Assembly (NCBI GenBank): GCA_907165135.1
Contig: OU015566.1
Coordinates: 7,920,157-7,984,156 of the forward strand
Direction of reading: 5' to 3'
DNA from: Oikopleura dioica
Lineage: Eukaryota > Chordata > Appendicularia > Copelata > Oikopleuridae
Length of the DNA: 64,000 bases
In this document: positions 54,077 through 63,260 of the stretch, piece after piece
How positions within the stretch are numbered: position 1 is the first letter of the stretch
Layout of the letters: every line of letters starts with the position of its first letter
Translations under genes and position numbers: made by a program
The notes under the pieces: model-generated
Seen by the model: the letters and a program-made list of their open reading frames with translations, nothing else
Databases searched by the model: none
What the model was told of the DNA's origin: nothing

Positions 54077-56628
54077 ATGTTCCTCTGGATTGTTCTCATG
54101 ATCATGATCGGGTCTCTTATCGGTAAGTCGTCTTGTTCAACAGCGAAAAAATTTTGCTTTCGTAGGGCATCACTTCTACCGTTCAGGTTCAATCATCAAC
54201 ACTGTGACTAGCCCAGACTATCAAGCAGGCGAAGACGATCCTGCAAATGCTCAATTGAAGATGGATATTCAAGATATCGAGGTAAGAAATTGTGGGATCA
54301 GCGAACTGCGTACAATAAAGCAGGACGATTTTCTGCCAACCATGGCTTCAAAAGTGCTCACACTTGTCGCTCTATCTGTCGGCTCAATCCTGGCGGTGAA
54401 AGCCGAACTTGACGCATAATTAACCGTTGACATCAGTTTATTCGACGATTTACTGAAAATTTTAAGCCCGTCGGCATCAGGCAGACATTTCACGTCCTTA
54501 TGGTCGAAAATTATATCTCTTCCTAGCACCATGGGAATCTCGTTTTCAATGATAAGGATTTTGACGTGCGAGAACCAGTGGCCACCAATTTCGAGATGAG
54601 AGTTGAGGAGGCCAACCAGCCGTCCGGCTCCGATTCCAGCGACTTTGCCATCGTATGGCTCTATAATATTAACTAGCTGCGGTGGAACATCCCGTTTTGA
54701 TATCATTGTTATTGAGCTGCCAGTGTCCACGAGCGCATTGAAAGAGAAGGCTTTACCGGCCGGCGCGCTTATTTTTAAATTTACACGGGGTTGAATTGCC
54801 CCGGTGTATGCTTGATTTGTGTTTTCGTTGGTGATAACTGGGTCTGACGCGTAGCACGTGGCATCAGCCCTTATCAAAAAATCCGTTGGTCGGTTTGAGA
54901 TGAACATTGTCTCCTTACTCGCCTCGTCCACGGAAATCTCCTTGTCGGTTTCATCCGACTGGTGCTCGTCCTCTTCGTTAGTTACTTGTTTCTTGAAGCC
55001 GCGCTTTTTATTCAAGCGGTTTCCACTTGAATTAGCTGAGCCTCCGCCCGAGCTACCATACTTCTTGTTGTCCGCGTTGAATGCGCTTTTTCGGTCATTT
55101 TTCTGGCCGTCGTTTTGGTTCTTTTTTTGATACCGGCCACCTCTCATACTTCGCCCGTAATAAGTTGAGATTTCACCTCCACCTCTCTGGCTCTGGTAGT
55201 ACTCGGCTTGTTCTGCGAGGTTCCCGGTATTAGATATCTTCTTCCATACTGGGGCCATCGAATTGTATAAATCATTGTGATGTACCTGTATGATAGTTGC
55301 CATGATCGACGCTCCAAGGTGGTCCATTAGGCGGTCCACTGTTAGCGGCTCGACAATCTCGATCCCGATAGCAGGCTCGTTTCCAGCTTCCTGCTTCAAT
55401 GCCTGTTTCTTAAGGCTTTTTTCGATTGTCGCCTTCGCCGCTTCAAGATTGAGGTTTATCTGCGTCGCAAGCTTCTTGAAACCTTTACGTTTGTCGTAAG
55501 GCGTATTGAGTGCCCTCTGTAGACTTTGTATCGCCGTGATTCCATCACTGAAATTCGCGAATATTTCCTTCTTGAGCTCTTCCCAAGACTTGTGACCGTT
55601 TCCCATTCGATGAGTTACATGTACGGAGCATCGCGATTTGACGTCGACGATGAATTCTCTTTCGAGTTTCATGTTGGGTTTCACGCTCAAGTCGAATACC
55701 TTCTGGCAGCGCGCGATAAATGTATTAGTGCTCTCAAAGGAGCCACCTTCAAAAATAGGGACGTCGCCCAGCTGCGTCCTGATAGAGCTTAAATCGCTCT
55801 GGTCCTTCCTGGAGAAGTCTCCGCCGTCGAGGTCTTTTGCCGAAGCAATTAGCTTTCCTCGCAGCGATTTGATTTTCTTTTCGATGTCGTCTTTTTTCGT
55901 TGCATCAGACTTCACTTCCTCGCAATCGAGAAGTTTTTCGTAGATTTCTATCTCTTTGGCGAGTTCTTGAGCTCTTTCCATGACAGCGGTGCGAAACAGG
56001 AATTGATTTTAGTCCTTGCAATGACAACGGATTCTCGTACCTTTTCTTTGCACCCTTTAATAATTTCTCTGAAAGGGTGACCCTCGCGGGATTTTTTTAC
56101 GTGGTTTTCAGGATGACGAATCTCTCGGTCAATCGGATCAACGACGTGGATTCGTATTGGAAACGAACTGGTACCAATTTGTGGGATCAGCGAACTGCGT
56201 ACAATAAATAACACTAGTTACTTTAAGCTGGGACTTTATTGTTAAGTCGGTAAGTTGAGAATGCCGGCTCTCTTACTCGAGGAGCTGACGTTTAGCGGCA
56301 GGTGTGAGAGAAGAAAGATAGATTTCCAAATATGGAAATGGTAAAGGCATGGAAGTTACATGATAAAGTGGTGATCGAATAAGTACAGTCTGTCGAGTCC
56401 CACAAAATGATCATTTTTCTTTTTCACTCGAATAACAAAAAACTTCAGGGATTGGAGAACGAGGCTGAAATCTCGGAAATCAAGGAAGAGTTCGAATCTA
56501 CTGTTGGAAGATCTTTTGACAAGGCAGGCAACCCTATTCGAGGAGCATTGAATGAAGCAGTTGGTGTCTTAAAAATCTATTCGGCTAGAAATGAATGTTC
56601 CTGTTATTTGAGTTCGAATAAAAATTAA
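54077..56628 (+). CDS. Small membrane-anchored protein, copy B, with retrotransposon in intron 2
   Basis: Exons 54077-54122, 54166-54281 and 56449-56628 encode 113 residues in frame. The anchor is MFLWIVLMIMIGSLIG and the body closely matches copy A (SPDYQAGEDDPANAQLK, EISEIKEEFESTVGR). The C-terminus diverges and is longer (ARNECSCYLSSNKN). Intron 2 is 2167 bp because a 2114-bp LTR element sits in it. The donor GTAAG and acceptor CTTCAG are intact, so the gene can still be expressed. Confidence 0.75.
54269..55981 (-). CDS. Gag-protease polyprotein of the LTR element, 570 codons
   Basis: The N-terminal third is helical (MERAQELAKEIEIYEKLLD), followed by a gag-like region with AVIFEGG-type start replaced by GDVPIFEGGSFESTNTFIA (about residues 72-90). 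A basic Gly/Ser/Asn-rich stretch (about 266-335) is the likely nucleic-acid-binding part and has no CCHC knuckle. The aspartic protease has its catalytic motif NALVDTGSSITM at 415-426 and the flap-side motif MVLGRD at 484-489. After about residue 553 the frame runs through the truncated LTR (FIVRSSLIPQ) and past the element's edge, so the C-terminus is an artefact of the deletion. Confidence 0.85.
   Translation of the reverse strand: MERAQELAKEIEIYEKLLDCEEVKSDATKKDDIEKKIKSLRGKLIASAKDLDGGDFSRKDQSDLSSIRTQLGDVPIFEGGSFESTNTFIARCQKVFDLSVKPNMKLEREFIVDVKSRCSVHVTHRMGNGHKSWEELKKEIFANFSDGITAIQSLQRALNTPYDKRKGFKKLATQINLNLEAAKATIEKSLKKQALKQEAGNEPAIGIEIVEPLTVDRLMDHLGASIMATIIQVHHNDLYNSMAPVWKKISNTGNLAEQAEYYQSQRGGGEISTYYGRSMRGGRYQKKNQNDGQKNDRKSAFNADNKKYGSSGGGSANSSGNRLNKKRGFKKQVTNEEDEHQSDETDKEISVDEASKETMFISNRPTDFLIRADATCYASDPVITNENTNQAYTGAIQPRVNLKISAPAGKAFSFNALVDTGSSITMISKRDVPPQLVNIIEPYDGKVAGIGAGRLVGLLNSHLEIGGHWFSHVKILIIENEIPMVLGRDIIFDHKDVKCLPDADGLKIFSKSSNKLMSTVNYASSSAFTARIEPTDRATSVSTFEAMVGRKSSCFIVRSSLIPQFLTSIS
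54291..56404 (-). mobile_element. LTR retrotransposon remnant with gag-protease, pol deleted, 2114 bp
   Basis: The element starts TGTGGGATCAGCG and ends GTCGAGTCCCACA (plus-strand view), with TG...CA termini. It is flanked by the direct repeat AAAT (54287-54290 and 56405-56408). The paralogous intron in copy A shows the empty site (GTAAGAAATGAT). In minus orientation the 5' LTR is complete (56180-56404, 225 bp) and is followed by a likely primer-binding site (TGGTACCAGT, 56167-56176). Then comes the gag-protease ORF. Only the last 29 bp of the 3' LTR remain (54291-54319). Reverse transcriptase and integrase are absent, as expected from one internal deletion. Confidence 0.93.
56180..56404 (-). 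repeat. Complete 5' LTR (element on minus strand)
   Basis: Its plus-strand left end TGTGGGATCAGCGAACTGCG is identical to the 29 bp at 54291-54319, the surviving piece of the other LTR. The outer end TCCCACA pairs with TGTGGGA as the short terminal inverted repeat. Confidence 0.9.
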
Positions 56629-56711
56629 TAGAAAACAAATCGTCTAAAGCGCCCATTTTTTATTCAACACTGCTCAGAATACATGCAATAACAAATTTCC
56701 AATAAGACAAT

Positions 56712-58926
56712 TTATAAAATTATTGTTGAACAGAAATCTGCGGTAACTTCATAAAGAACTGGAATCCAATTTTTGACATAATTGGCATAGCTTCCTATCA
56801 CTTCTACACTAAGTAGCCGATCCCCTTCGAAATCGAGTCGTTCAATTTCGTTTGGACTATTTTCTCCTGAGACGATAAAAATTGAGTTTTTAATCATTAT
56901 TGCCGATCCATCCGAGTCAGGCTTAATCAAAAGAATGTTTTCACAAATTGTTTCATATGTACCTTATTAAGATTGCCGATTTTTTTCCAAACATTGTCAG
57001 CTAGAAGCCAAATCATTGAGTAAAAAGGATCCCGGTCATGGCGGCTCAACCCTCCAGCCAGAATTAGATTGCCGCTTGGAAGGCCCATCAAAACGGGATA
57101 AGCTATTTGACTTAAAAGTTTTGATAACTAAATGATGGTAAATTGAAATACTTGAACGGAAAATTTGCTAAATTAGACCAGCCATATAAATGGAGAGTCT
57201 CCACTTTATTCAGTCCGTCTCCGTCGGAACTTCCAACAGTTGTTGGATTACCCCTGTAGAAAGCGAGTTTACCACCAGTATGAGAAAAGTTCGATTTATA
57301 AGTTGATGTTGAAGTTGAAGTTGTCGTATTAAAAACTTCACATTTTACGTGCGGAAAGGCGCCGTCAAAGCATATCAACGCACTCTCGCCAGCATCAACT
57401 GTGAGCGCAGCAGACATAAACGAAAAGTGGTGGATCAAGCGTGTCGATAAATATTTCCATTCGCAGCCAACCAATTTGGATATCTTGATTCAGTTATTTT
57501 AAGGATTGCTCATTTTCTTACTTTATATCCATCTATTTCTCCGCCAAAAGTATAAAGCTCATTTTGTAAAAGAGCATGAGGGGCGAAGGATACAAAGTTG
57601 TCTCTCGGTGCATGGATTCTTGAAGCTGTTTTTGCCGACCCATCTATAGTAATCGTAAATGCCTCCTTCAAGTTTCTTCCCATAACCAGTATTGCCGTCT
57701 TTTTATTTTGACTCATAAGCTGCCCTATGTGCTGACCATAAGTGCCATAATGAGAAGTATAATGAAAAGAGCTCACTATCGTGCGGTCGTCAAATTTAAA
57801 GATACGGACTTTTCTGTTTTTGACAGCTTCTAGGCCGGTAAGCTTGATAACTGAGTTAATCGTATGTTGTGTTCCGGAATACTTTGATCAGTTTTTGGCA
57901 AAAGATGACTTTATTAAAATTTGAGTGCCTAAACCAATTTATAACTTTTCCTCAATAATTTCAAGGGATGAGTCAGACGAACGAAAGTGAAACAACAAAT
58001 TTCTTAAACTCTCAGCATGTGACTTCAAAAAAATATGATCAAAATAATCAGAATCCATCCATAACGATCCATTAAGATTAATTCCAAAGCAGAAGAGGTC
58101 TTTCCCATCAACAAATTTAGCTGTAAGAAACTCAATTTCTTTGAATGAACTGGTATGAATATCTTTGAGAAATTTCATCTCGAATTGAAAACTGTCAGTT
58201 CCATTCAATTTCAACTCGACAGTCGAAATATGTCTCAATTCTTCTAACTTGAAAAAAAACAGAATCAGGAATGATCGCTTTGTAGTTAAAGTAAGTGCCC
58301 GTCCGAGGAAAAGGCTGCTGGGAAACAGCATTCTTCACAAAAGCAGGAAAGACGTCGTCATGAAAGGCAAAAAATGGATTGCTCGTCACGTGCATTTTCA
58401 TCATCGATCTTTGTTGGACAAATTCAAGCTCGATTTGTGCTGTCAGAGGGTTTCATGGAACCTGTTTTTAAGTCCATTATATTTTCAACCCTCTCCAAAA
58501 TTGAATTTGATTTCAAAAGTTATGTCAAAAACAGTATTTTGAACAAAGACTCTCTCGTTATTAATGATTCCTTGCCCAAAATACTCGCATTCGTCATTGT
58601 TAATTCCTTTTTGATCTGTATAGTTGGGATCATCTTGAGAAAACAAAGTTGAAAAGCAATAAGATTGTTCAACATCTGTTATATGCTCATATGTTATCAG
58701 AGAGCCAATCCACTCACGTCCTATTGTCAAGAATTTTCCTTCTGCCTCCAAGAGCACAGAATAAAGTGTGTTTGACAAATTTATACTTCTTGTCCCCGGG
58801 GTCAGAAAAATTGTGGAAATGGTGGTTGGGAATGTATTGATTGGTTGGTAAATAACCTCGGTTGGTCGGTAGCCAAAACGCTTCCCCTAAAAAGTACAGC
58901 GCCACCATTGAAAATAGAATCCGCAT
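56712..58926 (-). CDS. Secreted kelch-like protein, copy B (gene 2)
   Basis: An ATG at 58926 gives a signal peptide (MRILFSMVALYFLGEAFW). Downstream exons parallel copy A: NLSNTLYSVLLEAEGKFLT, a 57-bp-type intron conserved with A, IELEFVQQRSMMKMHVTS, LRHISTVELKLNGTD, KVRIFKFDDRTIVSSFHY, the blade HALLQNELYTFGGEIDGY, ICFDGAFPHVKCEVFN and the C-terminal VLYEVTADFC. The intron after the signal-peptide exon is not resolved with canonical sites. The end differs from A: a few extra codons follow DFC (STIIL). No disabling change was noticed. Confidence 0.65.
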
Positions 58927-59284
58927 GGGATTATTTCTATCGATATAATATGGACCATATTATATGGTTCATATTGGATCCTTGACTACACGGACATCAG
59001 GTAGTCACTACATGGTAGTCACTGCCCCCTACCATCATCATTGATGATTCATCAAAACACTCAATCAACCAGCTTTTGGTGGATTGCCGACCCCAGCTTG
59101 TCACTACAATTAAAAGGAGCCGTTCGGAATCGATCTTTTTTGGTTGAAAAGATTGCTTACAAATTTTGTTATACAAAAGGAAAATAACATACCCCACCCC
59201 CAAGTTTTCGCGCATTCCTCGGTACATTTTCCGTAATTTACTGTTCCTCGTTTGTTCAAAACCCCCCAAATTTACGCGGCTTAA

Positions 59285-60038
59285 GGATATAGCCGTTCTC
59301 AAGGCACTTTCGTAGCGCCAAAAGGGGACGATAAAATTTTTTCATTTCAAAAAGAACCCTACCTAAAATTGCCTAAGAAACCCGATTCTAGTGTTATTTT
59401 TAATTTTTTAATGGAAAATTTTTCTTTAGAGCAATTTTAAATCTTACGATCACTTTTTCTCGAGAATTTTCCATTAAATCGGTCGAGTTTTTTTGATAAA
59501 TTAAAAATTTGGACCTTTCTCTACATTCCTAGGGTCTTAAGTTTTAGTAGATTCCAAATATTTATGATTCTAGAGCCATTTTTATGAGGCTTACTTGAGT
59601 AAGCCGAAGCGTCAGACAGCGCTCTGGTTTGCTGCGCTGAGCGCCCTCCTCCATCGCGCGGTGAGGCGCGCATGTGAAAGAGCGCGCTAATTGGTCGAGC
59701 GCCCTGAACGCAGCATTTAGGAAAAAGAAAAGCAAAAAAGAAGAAGACGCTAGAATCAAAATTTAATCGGGATTTGAAATTTTGAGGCCCTAGGAAGATA
59801 GATTAGCAGTTATTTATAATAAAACACGGTTTAGTTTTAGCGATTTAATTGAAAAATTTCGAGAAAAAGTGATCGTAAGATTTCAAATCGCTCCAGAGAG
59901 AAATTTTATTTGAAAAAAATTTTAAAAAACATCAGAATCGAATTCTAGACATAATTTTAGGTAGGAACTGTCTTGAAATGAAAAACTTTTATCGTCCCAT
60001 TTCGGCGCTACGAAAGTGCCTTGAGAACGGCTATATCC
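59285..60038. mobile_element. 754-bp TTAA-bounded element with about 200-bp inverted repeats
   Basis: GGATATAGCCGTTCTCAAGG at the left is inverted at the right, and the arms remain similar for about 200 bp (CTTACGATCACTTTTTCTCG occurs in both). TTAA flanks each side (59281-59284 and 60039-60042), the target of piggyBac-type transposases. It is non-coding. Confidence 0.85.
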
Positions 60039-60042
60039 TTAA

Positions 60043-60477
60043 CTTCTCAATACACGGGCGCGCGACTAAGCGCTCAAAACACGGGGTCCAATTATTGGAC
60101 CACAATGCATTATCCAGCCCCGCGCGGCGCGCCAAATTCAGAGTGTGAAAAACAGCGCTCAGGACTTTTGGCTCTAATTGACGTTTCCGTCGGGTAAAAA
60201 AGCTCGTAAATGTATTGCTAGAAAGCTTGAACCCTCTTCTATAAAAATAAACAATTGTAAATCGAAAAATCCGTTCCGATTTTTCACCAGAGAGCGAAAG
60301 AGAAATCTGGCGCAAAACGCCACCACATTTGAGTTTTCATTCGAAACTTCACAGAGTGGTTCGTTTTTGTCCTGTCAGCTCACATTTCAAAATTCAGGTC
60401 AAACAGATAACTACAACGGGAATAACAGGGGGTCAAAGTCGCCGTGGTCCAATGATTGGACCACGTGCATTGAGAAG
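60043..60477. mobile_element. 435-bp TTAA-bounded MITE, copy 1
   Basis: The left end CTTCTCAATACACGGGCGCG is inverted at the right (GTGCATTGAGAAG). It shares its left TTAA with the 754-bp element and its right TTAA (60478-60481) with the next copy. The interior matches copy 2 at intervals (GCAAAACGCCACCAC, AGTGGTTCGTTTT). Confidence 0.85.
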
Positions 60478-60481
60478 TTAA

Positions 60482-60916
60482 CTTCTCAATACACGGGCGC
60501 GCAACTAAGCGCTCAAAACACGGGGTCGGGTGAGGGGACCACAATGCATTATTCACCCCCGCGCGGCGCGCAAAATTCGGAGTGTGATAAAGAGCGCTTA
60601 AGATTTTAAGCTCTAACTTTACTTTCCGGCAAGCAAATAATTAACAAAATATATCGCTGGAAAGCTTGAACACTCACCTATCAAGATTAACAATTACTTT
60701 TGAAAAAAAATTTTTGGATTTTCAGCTGTAGAATAAAAGATAAATGCGGTGCAAAACGCCACCACTTTTGAGAAAACATCCAAAATTTGACAAAGTGGTT
60801 CGTTTTAGTCATCTCAGCTCACATTACAAAAATCAAGTCGAATGGATTATCACAAGAGAAATTACGGCGGCTCAAAGTCACCGTGGTCGGTTGAACCGAC
60901 CACGTGTATTGAGAAG
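60482..60916. mobile_element. 435-bp TTAA-bounded MITE, copy 2
   Basis: It has the same length, termini and order of internal blocks as copy 1 but many substitutions. TTAA bounds it at 60478-60481 and 60917-60920. The divergence argues against a very recent tandem duplication of copy 1. Confidence 0.85.
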
Positions 60917-61847
60917 TTAACTTTCCCGCGCGCCTCAAAATTTCTTCTCCTAACTTTTCTGCGTGCGCCCTAATTTACGCTCGCGGCGCTGATTGGCTTC
61001 GTCGGTTAACTTTCTGAGTGCGCAAAAGTCTTGTTTCGCTCGCTCCGGGCAAAGAAAGGATGATCTTTTATAAAAAGCCAGATTCCCTTATAGGGCAGCC
61101 CTATCTCATGTTATCTTTGATAAAATTATTGTTTATTGTTACAGTGAAGTTAATAAATATTTGATAGAACGTTATGCTAGTGCGACAGATGAAAACGACT
61201 TCTGTGGAGCAACATCCTGACCTCAATATTTTAAGTTACTCGAATAGTACGATTTTTATGTGTCCAAGGCTTGGACTCCAAGCCACGAAAAATTTCCAAT
61301 TCTAGCGCCTCAAGTACATGAAAAAGACTGAAATCCCTTGGTTTAATTTGGCGCTATAATTGCATAACGCGCCCATTAATAGAGACGCGCATTTCAGCGG
61401 GTCGCGAGTAAATTTGGGCGCAGGCGGAAAAGTTAGGAGAAGAAATTTGGAAACGCGGGGAAACGCGAGGAAGCGTAAATTTCGGGGATTTTGGAAAAAT
61501 TAGGAAACGTAAACTTGGGCGAAATACCACGAATTGCGCGGAAATTTAGGGGGGGGTATGTTACATATTTTCAACCTTTTTCAAAGGAATAACGTCAACT
61601 TTGTCCAAATCCCTTAGTTCGACTGGAAAACGAATCTCGTTCTTTCTCCAACCTTTTTCAAGTTGTTCGTCTTTTCGAATTCTGTTCAAAATGCGAGTCG
61701 TCGACAATTTGATGAAGTGCTCCCCCATTCGAACACTCATTAGATAAAATACTGACTTGAAGCTAACTGATGACACTTTCGCGTTGAAATGGTTGCTGGC
61801 GATGTAGCCCTGGGCTTCTTCGAACCTATTCAAATTGTAATCTGGAG

Positions 61848-63260
61848 CAGAGTTCGAAATTCCCGCGAACTTTTGCGGGCAGTGTTTGAAAACCCGCCAC
61901 ATTTTTCGCGGGCGCGGGCGGGCGCGGGGGCCGATTTCCAAATTTTGAGCGGGCGCGGGCGGGTGCGGGGGCCGAATCAACAATTTTGCGCGGGTGCGGG
62001 CGGGCGTGGGGGCCGATTCAAAAATTTCATGCGGGTGCGGGCGGGCGCGGGCGGGGGCCCCGCCAATAATCGCGCCCGCGGGCGCCCAGGGGCCGGGAGC
62101 GCCCGTTACCCTCGCGCCCACAGGCCCCGCGGGTTCAAGGTAAAATCAGCAAATTGAAAAAGTATAATTTTCAAAAACCATAAAAAAGCCGAAAAAAGGA
62201 TAACTTAAATTTTTAAAACAATTGGTGAGGGTGGGGTTGGGGACAAAGCTGAGATTGATCAACTCAGAGTTCCAAGCCTTTGTCAAGCCCCTTAAATTCA
62301 AAAATCAAGGAACAGGGCTGAGACGGTAGCGCGGGAGAGGGCGGCGCGGGAACAAGGCCTGAAATTTGCGCAGGAGCGGGGGGCGCAGGAAGGATTTCCC
62401 CTCCCTTTTGCTCCCGCGGGAGCCCACGGGAAAGAAAAGTCAACGTGAGGGCTGGTTTAAAAAGGTCTTCACTAAGGAAGAAGCCTGAGTCAGGCCCCTT
62501 AGATAATTCGACAATTGAGAAATAAAATTGAAACAAATAAATAAAAACCATCACAAAGCTAAGAACATGAACAGGGTGGCGGGCGCCCAGGTTCACAATC
62601 GGTTGGTTCACAATTTTGTGAACCCGGTTCACAATTTTGTGAACCTGGTTCACAATTTCGGTCAAAAAGTGACTCAAATCGACTGAAGGCGCGGTTGTAG
62701 AGAAAGTTTATAACGTCTAAAATGAGTTTCTCTATAAAATCAGGCGCGGAGCGCATAAAGTTCCCTGATTTCATCCTTTTAAAAATTTTGTGAACCGGGT
62801 TCACACAGATTGTGAACCGGGTTCACAAAATTGTGAACCGGGTTCACAATTGTGAACCTGGGCGCCCTACACCCCATGAACAATATAAACTTTCACATTG
62901 AATGGTGGTGGGTGGGGTTGGGGACGAAACTGAGATTGATCAACTCAGACTTCCCCGGCCTTTGTCAAGCCCCTTAAATTAAAAAACCAAGGAACGGGGC
63001 TGAGACGGCCCGAAGCTTAAATTTAAAAAGCTTCTTTCCCGCTGCTCCCGCAGCCCCGCGGGAGCATTTTTGAGTTTTCGCGGCGTGGGGAGGGGCGGGA
63101 AGAAGGCATGAAAATCTACGGCGGGAGCGGGGGAGGGGGAAAGATCACGAGAAAATCTCGAGGGAGCGGTCGGGAGCCTCCCCCTGGGGGAAAAATATCC
63201 AAATATCTTGGGGGAGCGGGGGCTCGCGGGAGCTTGCGGCGCGGGAAATTTCGAACTCTG
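61848..63260. mobile_element. 1413-bp hAT-like non-autonomous element
   Basis: The termini CAGAGTTCGAAATTCCCGCG (left) and the complement of CGCGGGAAATTTCGAACTCTG (right) are inverted repeats. The flanks carry the 8-bp direct repeat ATCTGGAG (61840-61847 and 63261-63268). Copy A shows the empty site (AATCTGGAGCGTAG). An 8-bp duplication plus a CAGAG end points to the hAT superfamily. The body is very GC-rich with GCGGGCGCGGGCGGG-type repeats and no transposase. A 100-bp direct duplication inside (62228-62325 and 62908-63009) flanks the nested MITE region. Confidence 0.92.
62574..62874. mobile_element. 301-bp MITE nested in the hAT-like element
   Basis: The ends are inverted repeats (GGGTGGCGGGCGCCCAGG at the left; complement of CCTGGGCGCCCTACACCC at the right). 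They are followed inward by repeated palindromic units of the type GTGAACCCGGTTCAC. The direct repeat CATGAACA flanks both sides (62566-62573 and 62875-62882), an 8-bp duplication. It is non-coding. Confidence 0.85.

Larger units (their letters stand above)
59191..61569. mobile_element. Long-TIR element with nested insertions
   Basis: The left end TAACATACCCCACCCCC is the inverse of the right end GGGGGGGGTATGTTA. The inverted similarity continues patchily for about 160 bp (e.g. AATTTCTTCTCCTAACTTTT near 60937 against its complement near 61430). Without the three nested TTAA-bounded elements it would be about 740 bp. Copy A has no equivalent insertion here. The outer duplication is unclear because the flanks are partly palindromic, so ends are accurate only to a few bases. 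No transposase is encoded. Confidence 0.7.

Noticed and set aside
60178-60609. 143-codon open frame (plus)
   Set aside because: It runs through two TTAA-bounded MITEs and their shared junction, so it is a chance frame in repeat DNA.
59281-60920. CRISPR-like array of repeats with regular spacing
   Set aside because: The repeated units are inverted transposon termini with TTAA, spaced at hundreds of bases, in an animal genome.
61789-62157. 122-codon Gly/Arg/Ala-rich frame (plus) and a matching minus frame
   Set aside because: They arise from GCGGGCGCGGG repeats inside the hAT-like element and have no conserved protein features.
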